From positions 705,032,841 through 705,096,840 of the forward strand of contig NC_134353.1 in the NCBI RefSeq assembly GCF_048569485.1: DNA of 64,000 nucleotides, in the 5' to 3' direction. The notes under the pieces are model-generated. The model saw only the letters and a program-made list of their open reading frames with translations. It did no database searches and had not been told where the DNA came from. Both the position numbers and the translations under genes were made by a program. The stretch comes from Anomaloglossus baeobatrachus. Lineage: Eukaryota; Chordata; Amphibia; Anura; Aromobatidae. Positions 25,810 through 36,524 of this stretch are shown here, piece by piece (position 1 is the first letter of the stretch; each line of letters starts with the position of its first letter).

Positions 25810-26029
25810 CAGGTGAATCTCAATAGATTAGAATATCCCCAAAAAGTTAATTTATTTCAGTAATTCAATACAAAAAGGGAGACACATTATATAGAGTCAT
25901 TACACACAGAGTGTTCTCTTTCAAGTGTTTATTTCTGGTAATGTTGATGAATATGGCTTACAGCCAATGAAAACCCAGAAGTCAGTATCTCAGTATAAAA
26001 GTATATCTCAGTCAGTATAAAATTAGAAC

Positions 26030-27106
26030 ATTATATAAGACCAACTGAAAAAAATGATTTTAAACTGAGAAATGTTGGCGACTCCTGAAAAGTCTGTACA
26101 GAAAATGCACTCAATACTTTGGGCTCCTTTTGCATGAATTACTACATCAATGCGGCGTGGCATGGAGGCGATCAGCCTGTGGCACTGCTGAGGTGTTATG
26201 GAAGCCCAGGTTGCTTTGATAGCAGCCTTCAGCTTGTTTGCATTGTTGGGTCTGATGTCTCTCATTTTCCTCTTGACAATACCCCATAGATTCTCTATGG
26301 AGTTTAGGTCAGGTGAGTTTGCTGGCCAATCAAGCAGAGTGATACTGTGGTTATTAAACCAGGTATTGGTACTTGGCAGTGTGGACAGGTGCCAAATTCT
26401 GCTGGAAAATTAAATTTCCATCTCCAAAAAGCTTGTCGGCAGAGGGAAGCATGAAGTGCTCTAACATTTCCTGGTAGACGGCTGCGCTGACTTTGGTCTT
26501 GATAAAACACAGAGGACCTACACCAGCAGATGACATGGCCCCCCAAACCATCACTGATTGTGGAAATCTCACACTAGACCACAAGCAGCTTGGATTGTGA
26601 CCTCTCCACTCTTCCTCCAGGCTCTGGGACCTCAATTTCCAAATGAAATGCAAAATTAACTTTCATCTGAAAACACCTTGGACCACTTGAGCAACAGTCC
26701 AGTTCTTTTTCTCCTTGGCCCAGGTAAGACGCTTCTGGTGTTGTCTATTGGTCATGAGTGGCTTGACACAAGAAATGCAACACTTGTAGCCCATGTCTTG
26801 GATAGGTCTGTATGTGGTGACTCTTGAAGCACTGACTCCAGCAGCAGTCCACTAATTGGGAATCTCCCCCAAATTTTTGAATGGCCTTTTCTTAAAAATC
26901 CTATCAAGGCTGCGGTTATCCCAGATGCTTGTGCACCTTTTTCTACTACAGTTTTTCCTTCCACTCAACTTTCCATTAATATGCTTGGCTACAGCACTCT
27001 GTGAACAGCCAGCTTCTTTAGCAATGACCTTTTCTGACTTACCCTCCTTCTGGAATGTGTCAATGACAGCCTTCTGGACATCTATCAAGTCAGCAGTCTT
27101 CCCCAT
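26030..27106 (-). pseudogene. Tc1 transposase remnant
   Basis: Starts MGKTADLIDVQKAVIDTFQK at 27106 and shows a helix-turn-helix (EKVIAKEAGCSQSAVAKHIN). Further on are VMVWGAMSSAGVGPL and FQQNLAPVHTAK, where the expected catalytic aspartate of FQQD is an asparagine. The C-terminal piece includes ATWASITPQQCHRLIASMPRR. Several frameshifts separate the pieces. Much older than the copy at 22622. Confidence 0.8.
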
Positions 27107-27366
27107 GATTGTGTAGCCTACTGAACCAGACTAAGGGACCATTTTTAACGCTTAGGAAGAATTTGCAGGTGTTTTGTGGTAATAATTCTAATTTTCTGAA
27201 ATAATGACTTCTGGCTTTTCATTGGCTGTAAGCCATAATCATCAACATTAACAGAAATAATCACTTAAAATAGATCACTCTGTGTGTAACGACTCTATAT
27301 AATATATGTGTTTCCCTTTTTGTATTGAATTACTGAAATAAATTAACTTTTTGAGGATATTCTAAT

Positions 27367-27648
27367 AATAATAATAATAATTAATAATTTTATTCATTTA
27401 TATAGCGCTATTAATTCCATAGCACTTTACATACATTGGCAACACTGTCCCCATTGGGGCTCACAATCTAGAGTCCCTATCTGTATGTCTTTGGAATGTG
27501 GGAGGAAACCGGAGTACCCGGAGGAAACCCACGCAAACACGGGGAGAACATACAAACTCCTTGCAGATGGTGCCCTTGGTGGGATTTGAACCCAGGACCC
27601 CAGCGCTGCAAGACTGCAGTGCTAACCACTGAGCCACCGTGCCGCCCA
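27367..27648 (-). mobile_element. tRNA-derived SINE with L2-like 3' tail
   Basis: On the minus strand it starts GGGCGGCACGGTGGCTCAGT, includes an A-box-like TGGCTCAGTGG and a B-box-like GGGTTCAAATCCC, and ends with TTAATAGCGCTATATAAATG and an (ATT)n run. ATATTCTAAT is duplicated at both sides (27357-27366, 27649-27658), a 10-bp target duplication within the Tc1 terminal repeat. The tail matches the L2 LINE 3' ends I know from frogs, which would explain its mobilisation. Confidence 0.85.
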
Positions 27649-27675
27649 ATATTCTAATTTGTTGAGATGCACTTC

Positions 27676-28861
27676 TAAGTGCCTCAATACACAGGAATGA
27701 CACCCCAAAGGGCCCGGCTGCATCCTGCAGAAAATAGTGCAATAAAAAAATTATATAAAATAATATTAAATAATAAATAGAGGTATTGGTCTAAGTAGTC
27801 AAGGGTCCCTACATTAAATTCAAAATGATTCACAGAAAAGGACTGATAGAGCCCTAATTTCTACAACTCTGGCATCAAAATATTTATTTAGTTTAGAAAA
27901 AAATGGAAGGATTATTAACAATGCTATCTGGCTAATAGACGTGAAGTTGAATAAAGGAAACATTTTCTTTAAAGAATATAACATTAGGATGTTGGAGGGT
28001 TGAAAAAAGTGGTGGAGAGTGGGGTCTAAGGATTTTTTTTCCATATCAGGAATTTTTTTTATGTTAAATGTATTATTTTTCTTTGCATTTTTTATGGTTA
28101 TAATAAAAAAGTGATAAATCCATGCATAACTCAATAGTAATACAGTGTACTTTCAGTTACAAAGGAAATCTTGACCATAACAAGATAAATCACAGAGCTG
28201 TCAGTGGGAGGCCATGCACTTTGATCTTCACAGATCATTAGAATCTAATGACTTTTTTGTATGTCAAAATGTATTTGAAAGTGCTGATTTTGGCAGGAGA
28301 GGACAGCTAGCGTGTACGCCAAGCGCCAGATCAAATAATTAATCAAGCGTGTTGGATTTCAAAGGATAACACCATCTTGGCCATTCATGGCCAAGACGTG
28401 ACTAGGAGTGTACAAGCAGCAGCCAAATGAGGTGGGACTCTGAAAATAACCAAAAGCGGCGGAGCCGTGCTGTTTCTGTAACGTCCAATGGAAGTGAATA
28501 GGAGGTATGAATACAATACGGCTTTCTGTGGGTGGTGCTTAAACAGAGCTATGATATGGAAATGAACAGATGAAATTAGAAACACCCTTTACCAGACGAC
28601 TGTTTATTTTCTTGAGAGATATGTGATGTGTGACCCCCTGGACTATCAGGTCGTCACAGGGTATTGTGCAATCTCACCTTCTGCACAGTATCAAAATCCT
28701 CCTTGGTTACGGATCCCTGGCCTTCGGTGTTGCTAAGAGCAGAGCCAGTGAAAACTCTAGGAACACTCTGCACCACACCCACCAGACACACCATTGGGGG
28801 GACCTGAAGGGAATGGGGCCACCCACTTGGGGGGTTTGTAGGTGAGAGTCAGAGGTGTTAG
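27676..28861. other. Intergenic DNA, no gene recognised
   Basis: A/T-rich sequence without conserved frames. CCCGGCTGCATCCTGC near 27713 is the inverse of GCAGGATGCAGCCGG near 25573, so the Tc1 element may lie within an older inverted-repeat element. The part near 28627 (GTGTGACCCCCTGG) could be an LTR edge but has no partner. Confidence 0.35.
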
Positions 28862-29247
28862 GGCTCATTCACATGACCGTTCAGTTTGTCCTGGTCAATT
28901 CATGTATTTTTGCAGACCCACGGACAGGACCGTCTTTTCAATGTCTTTTGTGTAGGATCGGATGGCACATGTAAGAACTTCCGTGTGCATCCGATCCTAC
29001 AAAAAATCACATCGGATGCCGTATGTCCGTTCCGTTATTATGGAACATGTCCTATTCTGTTCCGTAATAATGGACCGTGACTCAATACAAGTCAATGGGC
29101 CCTCAAAATCCCTGGAAGCCGCACGGAAGCACTTCCGTGTGACCTCCGTTAGGTGCCCCTGCAGTCTGTCTCCCGCTCCCCCGCCAGCCCAGCGGCTGCT
29201 CGCACTGCAGTATCAGCAGCTTCTCACACTGCAGTGCGGGCAGCCGC

Positions 29248-29525
29248 GGGGATGACGAGCGCTGCTGTCAGGAGGTTAGATGAGATCATTACCTGCTGTG
29301 ATGATCTCCTGCTCTCCTGACATCAGCGCTATCACTGCCTTCTATGCCCGTCTCGCAGGCGGCCCAAGACTGTCGCTAGTGGTGACGTCATGGGATCCTG
29401 CGATTCTTCGCTGTGAACGCGGTGGGCATAGAAGTCAGTGACAACACTGATGTCAGGAGCGCAGGAGATCGTCACAGCAGGTAATGATCTCATCTAACCT
29501 GCTTACAGCAGCGCTCGTCATCCCC
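29248..29525. repeat. Imperfect palindrome, arms about 105 bp
   Basis: GGGGATGACGAGCGCTGCTG at the left matches the inverse of the right edge. The arms continue through GTTAGATGAGATCATTACCT and TTCTATGCCC. A spacer of about 70 bp lies between them. Related sequence (GGGGATGACAAGTGCTGCTG) is found at 16166 in the hAT element. The upstream edge near 28863 (GGGCTCATTCACATGACCGT after TTA) may be the left terminus of the host element. Confidence 0.7.
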
Positions 29526-30145
29526 TGCAGTGACCTGGGCTGACCTTTTGATGTTAGTTCAGGTCACTGCACTGCTCTCCCAGCCAATGGGGAACAATCT
29601 GTTCTTCATTGACTGGGACAGTGACTATGGTATGGATCATTGTGGGGTCCCCTTATTGGATTACGCCGGACCCAGATTTGATTGTTCTTTTCAATAAATT
29701 GGTGAAATGTTTTGGGGAGTGTTTTTTCAAATAAAACTTTTTTTGTTGTCAATTTTTTCTTTTTATTACTGACTGGGTTCGTGATGTCAGGTATCTGATA
29801 GACGCGTGACATCACTAAACCCAGGGCTTGATGCCAGGTGACATTACACATCTGGCATCAACCCCATATATTACCCCATTTGCCACCGCACCAGGGCATC
29901 GGGATGAGTTGGGGCAAAGTGCCAGGATTGGCACATCTAATGGATGCGCCACTTCTGGGGCGGCTGTAGCCTGCTATTTTTAGGCTGGGGTGTGTCCAAT
30001 AACAGTGGACCTCCCTAGTCTGAGAATACCAGACCACAGCTGTCCGCTTTACATTGGCTGGTGATCCAATTTGGGGGGGCCTTCTGTTTTGGATTACCAG
30101 CCATGGTGAAGCTGTCAGCTGTGGTCTGTAGGCTGCAGCCTTCTG
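29525..30145 (-). repeat. Recurrent internal module, inverted copy
   Basis: Read on the minus strand it follows the hAT-borne copy at 15610-16210 almost phrase by phrase. On the plus strand it shows GGATTACGCCGGACCCAG, TTTTTTCAAATAAAAC, TTGCCACCGCACCAGGGC and CCTGCTATTTTTAGGCTGGG. No terminal repeats of the hAT type flank it here. Confidence 0.7.
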
Positions 30146-30307
30146 CTTTACCCTAGCTGGCTACAGAAGATAGGGGGGACCCCACCTCATTTTTTTTAAA
30201 TTATTTATTTATTTTTTGTCTAAATACAAGGCTAAGCACCCTTTAGTGCCACATGAAAGTCACAAAAGGGTGCCAGCTTAGAATATGCAGGGGGGTGGGA
30301 CATTAAA

Positions 30308-30385
30308 TATGTCTTTCTCCTCTATCTATCTATCTATCCCTCTATTCATTTATTCATTCATTCATTCATTCATCCATCCCTCTAT
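30308..30385. repeat. TCTA/TTCA microsatellite
   Basis: CTATCTATCTATCTATCC followed by a (TTCA)n run and CCATCCCTCTATCTC. Confidence 0.9.
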
Positions 30386-30387
30386 CT

Positions 30388-30825
30388 CTGTCACAGGCTA
30401 ACAAGCAACACCAAGGGGCACGGATCTACGCGTGCTCCCTCCCTGCTGCAGTGGTGCTCAGAATTCTGGTTTACAAGTTGTCGGTGTCAGTATTCTTGAA
30501 CTTTAGTGAGTACGCAGAAAAACCCTTTCCTCGCCAACGGCACCCCTTCACTACCATCACCGGGCCCCCGGGGCAAACTCCCTACGCATGGAGGGGTTAA
30601 ACACCTTGCTGCCATACCTCTGCCACCAGGCGCTCCCAACAGCAGCGGTGGTACCCCATCTTATCACGCACCATGAGTGGTGTCACAAACTTCTAATCCC
30701 CCTGTACATATCCCCCCTTTTAAATTCGAGTGTCCGCGCGACCCCTCCCCAGGTCCGTAGACCCCTCGAGCCACCGCGGTTCGGGATCCGAGCATCTCGG
30801 CCGCTGACACGGGGGCGCTACATGG
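30388..30825 (-). mobile_element. LTR fragment, probably Gypsy-type
   Basis: Read on the minus strand it starts TGTAGCGCCCCCGTGTCAGC and shares phrases with the LTR at 32388-33849 (GTGACACCACnnnnGG, ACCACCGCTGCT, GGGGCCCGGTGA and GTACTCACT). No target duplication was found, so its ends are uncertain. It is an old fragment. Confidence 0.45.
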
Positions 30826-31261
30826 TGTATTTGGCAAAGAACCATTGAAAAACATGTCAGAGCCAAACATGCATATGGTGCGTATGTTGGATAGTTGGAA
30901 AAATTGTATGATGGCTGAATGAGAATGCAACCAACATTCTGTGAATTTGAAGACATGAAATTACATTCAAGAAAAAATTCTGAAAGGATGACGGACGCCA
31001 TTTTTTATGACATTTTTTTTCTTAAACTCATATTATATATTTCATTCTCTGACTTTAGTACAGTCGAAAATGCTCCAAATGTATTAATATTTGAGTAAAT
31101 TTGGACTTACTGACTCCATCATACTTTTGTTTATGACTGATATATGAAAAGCCTTAATAAATGTAGACCTTAATGAATGTGTCTGTTCCTGTAGAGTCCA
31201 CAAAGGCATTGATTTTGCTTCTTGACTAAAAACATATGACAGAACAGAGACAACAACCCTT

Positions 31262-31330
31262 ATATATTACTAGGTATAGGCAGTCACAGATTCGTCTACA
31301 GAGGGGACCATCCTTACATATAATAGCGTA
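31262..31330. repeat. Isolated decayed unit of the 54-bp satellite
   Basis: TACTAGGTATAGGCAGTCACAG, then CTACAGAGGGGACCATCC, then TTACAT, in the order of the satellite unit. It is the leftmost trace of the array and lacks the CpG present in most units. Confidence 0.6.
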
Positions 31331-31439
31331 ACCGATTGGTCCTGGTGCAAAATTTGGACCTGGGCTCCTACCTGTATGTTGGTCAGATTTATGGGCCCTT
31401 GTAGTGTTCCAAATCTTATAAAGACATATGTGTTACCCC

Positions 31440-31990
31440 ATATTGTAAAAATGTCCTCTATCTTGTACTAATGTCACCCATCCTGGGCCCCTTACTGGTA
31501 TCATATCCTCCATCTTGTGCCACTATAGGTAATAATGTCCCCCATTCCTTTGCCCCTTAAAGTATTAATGTCCTCCATCATGGGCCCATTGCAGTAATAA
31601 TGTCCAACATCCTGTTCCCCATCCTGGGCCCCTTCCAGTAATGATGTCCAACATCCTGGCACCGTCCTGGTATAAAGTCTCCCGTCCTGGCACTTTTTTG
31701 GTATAAAGTTCCCCATCCTGGTGTAATGTCCCCTATCCTGAACCCCTTCCAGTAATAATGACCCCATCATGGGCCATTTCCTGATATAATGTCCTCCATC
31801 CTGGACCCCTTCTGGTAATAATGGGCCACTTCCTATGCCCCTTACAGTAATAATGTCCCCCATTCTGATGTAATGTCCCCATCCTGGCGCCTTCCAGTAA
31901 TATATGTCCCTCAACATGGGCCCATTCCTGTATTTATTTACCCCATTCTGGGCCCATTTCAGTAATAATGTCCCCCATCCTAGGCACCTG
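31440..31990. repeat. Degenerate tandem repeat
   Basis: Phrases such as CCAGTAATAATGTCC and CCCCATCCTGGGCCC return irregularly every 30 to 65 bp. The 167-residue minus-strand frame is a translation of this repeat. Confidence 0.6.
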
Positions 31991-32289
31991 CTCTCATGAT
32001 GCACAGCATCCTCTTCTATAGCCGGCTAAGAGGCCTGCATCTGACTTTGGCATGCCTGTTATGAGTGACGCATAACGTCACTGCTTTATGCCGCCTGTAA
32101 CTGGCACACTGTCAGCTGCTGAACTCTGTTTTGCTGGTGGCATGTACTGCCTGGTGTGTCTGTGCACCGTAATGCATTTCAACTGAATGTGAGTCCTCTA
32201 ACACACTTCCAGCTAAGATAGTCGCTGCATTATCGGGCCCACATCGCACACGGGCCCGGTTACACCTTCTGTGACCACGATCATTACAC

Positions 32290-32387
32290 ACCTGCTTACA
32301 TAAAATTAAGACTATAAGATCACAGGTTTTACTAACAGAGGTGACAGCTATTACATAGCACTAGGTATAGGCGGTCACAGGTGTATC
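32290..32387. repeat. Decayed units of the 54-bp satellite
   Basis: About two units (TTACATAGCACTAGGTATAG, GGTCACAGGTGTATC), cut off by the LTR fossil at 32388 in the middle of the GTATCTATAG stretch. The array resumes at 33850. Confidence 0.7.
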
Positions 32388-33849
32388 TGTCGCGGGCGGA
32401 GGGGGGGACGCTGCGCTCACCCATTCCTCGGGTCCGGCTGCTGCTGCTGCTCGCTCGGTCGATGGCTCGAGTGGTGGGCCGGATCCCGGGGACTCGAGCG
32501 GCGCTCCTTGCCCGTGAGTGAAAGGGGGGGTGGTTTGGTTTAGGGATATTGTCTGTGACGCCACCCACGGTTGTGGTGAGGTTGTGACACCACCGCTGCT
32601 CTGGACGGGGATCCCGGGAGCGGTGACAGGGAGCAGCTTGGATGTTGTTTTCTCCCCTCCGTGGGTAGGGGGGGGGTTGGTTGTCCCGGGGCCCGGTGAG
32701 GGAGGGATGGCAGGCGGGCTACGGGGCCTGGTGAGGTGCAGGGTCGCGGGGGCAGCGCTGTGCCGCACGGCACGGTGTTACTCACTCAGCCAGCCAATGA
32801 TGAATGCAAAGTCTCCGGTAAAACAAACGTCTGGATGGACGGGTCCCACAGACGGCTGCGGTAGCTCTCCCGGTAGGTTGGTGGTGACTGCCTTTCCCTG
32901 CACCTGTGTTGTGTTTACGGTTCCAATGGCTTCCCACCGGTAACCCGCTCCCCAGCTTGGATGGATGCTGAGGGAGCCCCTTTTGCCCGCAGGCTCTGGC
33001 CCTGGGAACTGTAGCCTTGGCGGTGACTGTATGTCCCTTCACGGTTTGAGCGGTTGCCTTCAATCGGGTCTTGACTGCTGGGAAACCCCGAAGGGTTTCC
33101 GATCAAAGTCTCCGGTAAAACAAACGTCTGGATGGACGGGTCCCACAGACGGCTGCGGTAGCTCTCCCGGTAGGTTGGTGGAGACTGCCTTTCCCTGCAC
33201 CTGTGTTGTGTTTATGGTTCCAATGGCTTCCCACCGGTAACCCGCTCCCCAGCTTGGAAGGATGCTGAGGGAGCCCCTTTTGCCCGCAGGCTCTGGCCCT
33301 GGGAACTGTAGCCTTGGCGGTGACTGTATGTCCCTTCACGGTTTGAGCGGTTGCCTTCAATCGGGTCTTGACTGCTGGGAAACCCCGGAGGTTCCCTTCG
33401 CTAACGGATTTGACCGGTTTTACGGCGACTCCTAGCCTGGTCGGGGTCCGTAAGCCCTGCCGAATGGTGCTGGCTTCTCTTCGCTCCCCGATCTGGTACC
33501 AGCGGGCCACTGCCCGTCCCCAGTCCTTACGGTTCACTTCAATCAGCCTCTCCTGCAGACGGTCACCACCGTCTGCCAACCTTGCTGTATGTGCCCGGGC
33601 CACGCACCCGGACACGGTCAGTCTCCTCTACTGCCACTTCACTCTCCAAAACTCTATCTGACTCCTATTCCTCCAGGACTGTGAACTCCTCGGTGGGGGG
33701 GGGCCAACCGCCTGGCTCACCCCCTGGTGTGGACATCAGCCCCTGGAGGGAGGCAACAAGGATTTTTGTTTGACTTCGGTGTGCCTAGCCGGGGTGTGGA
33801 GTGTGTTGTTGTAGTACCTGTGACGTCCTGGCTTGTCCAGGGCGCCACA
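32388..33849 (+). mobile_element. Solo LTR-like fossil in the satellite
   Basis: Starts TGTCGCGGGCGGAGG and ends CCAGGGCGCCACA, the TG...CA form of an LTR. The satellite continues directly on both sides, sharing TATC at the junction. A segment of 297 bp is duplicated in tandem (from 32811 and from 33108). Related to the fragment at 30388. No internal region is left. Probably Gypsy-type. Confidence 0.6.
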
Positions 33850-34028
33850 TATCTACACAGGTGACCATCCTTACAAAGCACTATGTATAGGATTTCACAG
33901 ATTCAATTCTTACATAAAGTTGTGACCCACTATACCTAGTCTATCTAGACAGGTGACCATCTTTACATAGCAATAAGTATAGTTGTTCACAGGCTTAGCT
34001 AGACAGGTGACTATTCTTGCATAAAGTA
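33850..34028. repeat. Decayed units of the 54-bp satellite
   Basis: Three or so poorly conserved units (CAGGTGACCATCCTTACA, TCTAGACAGGTGACCATC). They end at the TA where a Tc1 element is inserted. Confidence 0.7.
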
Positions 34029-36524
34029 TATCACAAAAGTGAGTACATCCCTCACATCTTTGTAAATATTTTATTATTATGTCAACACTAAAGATATGAC
34101 AATTGGAAACAATGTACAGCTTGTATAACAGTGTAAATTTAGTGTACCCTCTAAATAACTCAAAACATAGCCATTAATGTCTAAACTGTTGGCAACAAAA
34201 GTGAGTACACCCCTAAATGAAAATGGCCAAATTGTGCCCAAAGTAGCAATATTTTGTATGGTCACCATTATTTGTAAGTACTGCCTTAACTCTCTTGTGC
34301 ATGGAGTGAAGTAGAGCTTTGCAGGAGCCACGGGAATCCTCTTCCATCTTCCATGACGATATTACAGAGCTGGTGGATGATAGAGACCTTGTGCACCTTC
34401 ACTTTCCTTCTGAGGATGCGCCACAGATGCTCAATAAGGTTTAGGTCTGGAGACATGCTTGACCAGTCCAACAACTTTACCCTTCTTTAGCAAGGCAGTT
34501 GTTGTCTTTGAAGTGTCTTGGGGTCATTATCATGTTGGAATACTGCCCTGCGGCCCAGTTCCCAAAGAGAGGGGATCATGATTTGCTTCACTATGTCACA
34601 ATACATGTTGGCATACATGGTTCCCTGTTGTGAATGTCATCCGAGGGGGCGATGGTTTGGAGCTCCCTCTGTTGGTCAGGACTGAGGGTGAAGCTGACTG
34701 TGCCTCAACAGGTGTGGGAGTTAATTGGGAGTTTGGGAGGCCCAATTGTAGATCAGCCTAGACTATATAGTAGAGCAGTGTCTGCTGGCTAGAGCCGGTG
34801 ATAGATGTTTATCCTCAGTCTCTGAATTGGCTTGGAGTTTGTACTTCCATTTATCCTGTGCCTGTACCATTCCGGAAAAGTTGCAAGCTCTTTGCTTAAT
34901 TGCCTGATTCACACCTAAGGGTGGTTGTGTTTCTTCTCATTTTGCTTAAAGTCTGTTTTCTTGCAGGAGGAGAATTGTCTTTCTGTTTTGATGAGCATGG
35001 GGGTTCACCCTCTGCAGGCCCCACTGCCAGAAAAGGGAGAGTCTCCCTGTTCTATTTGATTATTTGCACTTTTGTACTTCTTGTGGGTTTTTTTGGTATT
35101 TTGTTTCTCCCATTATTTACAAGAGTACCTGATATAGTGGGGGAGAGTCCGTGTGGTCTCAGTATTTTTTATTATCAGGAAATTAGTATGTTTTAGGGTT
35201 TTTTGAAGGACGCAATCAGTTATCTGTCTTGTCCTGTTCTATCTTGGAAGTCGGGCCTCGCCTTTGCTAATCTATATTTCCTATCTAAGTATTGTGTTTT
35301 CTCATATCACCGTTGGCTTTATATGTTGGGGCTTGCTATTACTTTGGGGACTACTCTGAGGCAAGATAGGTTTCCTCATTTCTATCTGTGAGGTGTAGTA
35401 AGTTTCTCCGGCTGTGACGAGGCATCTAGGTGTTTTTAGGAATGCTCCATGGCTACTTCTAGTGTGGTCTGACAGATAGGGGATTGCGGCCAGCTCAGGT
35501 TCCAACTACTCTTGTGTTTTTCTGATGATGGGATTTTTGTGATCATCCACGGTGACCAGATCATAACTGTTCCCTCAATGAACTGTAGCTCCCGACACAC
35601 GGCAGCACTCATGTAGCTCCAAACCATGACACTCCCACCACCATGCACACCTGGATCCTGCGATACACGTTTGACGCAATCTGAACCAAATAGATTTATC
35701 TAGGTTTTATCAGATTACAGGACATGGTTCAAGTAATTCATGTACTTAGTCTGCAGCAAACTGTTTGAGGGATTTCTTGTGTATCACCTTTAGAAAAGGT
35801 TTCCTTCTGGGATGACAGTCTTGCAGACCAGTTTAATGCAGTGAACGGTGTATGTTCTGAGTACTGACAGGGTGACGCCCACCCCTTTATCCTCTTCAGC
35901 AATGCTGAGAGCACTCTTATGTCTATTTTGAAAAGATAACATCTGGATATGACGCTGACCACATGCACTCAACTACTTTGGTCAACCATGGTGAGGTCTG
36001 CTCTGAGTGGAACCTGTCTTGTAAAACCACTGTATGGTCTTGGCTACTGTGCTGCATCTTGGTTTCAGGTTGTTGGCAATCTCCTTATAGCCTAGGCCAT
36101 CTTTATTTTAGAACAACAATTCTTTTTTTACTGACCCTTGGAGAATTGTTTGCCAGGAGGTGTCATGTTGAACTTCCAGCGACCATTATGAGTGTGTGAG
36201 CGATAATACCAAATCTAACACACCTGCTCCCCATTGCAACCCCAAATTGAACACACATGAGAATTTCTAACACTAATGAATCATATGACACCAAAAATGT
36301 CTAATTGGGTAACTTCACTTAGAGGTGTACTCACTTTTGTTGCCAGCAGTTTAGACATTAATGGCTGTGTTCTGAGTTATTTAGAGGGCACACCAAATAT
36401 ACACTGTTATACAAGTAGTACAATGACTACTTTCCATTGTATCAAAGTGTCATATCTTCAGTGTTGTCTCATGAAAAGAAAAAATATTTACAAAAATGTG
36501 GTGGTGTACTCACTTTTGTGATTA
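34029..36524 (-). mobile_element. Tc1-like transposon containing a solo LTR
   Basis: Inverted ends TATCACAAAAGTGAGTACAT (left) and GTACTCACTTTTGTGATTA (right), flanked by TA, with further paired subterminal blocks. Transposase remnants are on the minus strand: SPDLNLIEHLWRILRRKVKV near 34380-34460 contains the catalytic glutamate region. The frame is broken in many places, so the copy is inactive. It lies inside the satellite and is itself split by the LTR at 34626. Confidence 0.8.
34626..35569 (+). mobile_element. Solo LTR, family shared with 21144-22104
   Basis: Starts TGTTGTGAATGTCATCC and ends near CATAACTG, with TTCCC on both sides. Inserted in the Tc1 element. Same family and same orientation as the solo LTR at 21144. 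Confidence 0.65.

Larger units (their letters stand above)
25810..27675 (-). mobile_element. Tc1-like transposon, decayed, with a SINE insertion
   Basis: Left end CAGGTGAATCTCAATAGATT and its inverse near 27356-27675, flanked by TA. The long terminal repeats include AATTCAATACAAAAAGGGAG and the inverse TTTTTGTATTGAATTACTG. The right repeat is split by a SINE at 27367-27648. Transposase remnants lie on the minus strand. Confidence 0.8.

Noticed and set aside
27580-27648. tRNA gene suggested by A-box and B-box motifs
   Set aside because: The boxes belong to a tRNA-derived SINE with target duplications and an L2-like tail; no full cloverleaf can be drawn.
28627-28860. Possible LTR starting GTGTGACCCCCTGG
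   Set aside because: No partner, no end and no target duplication could be found.
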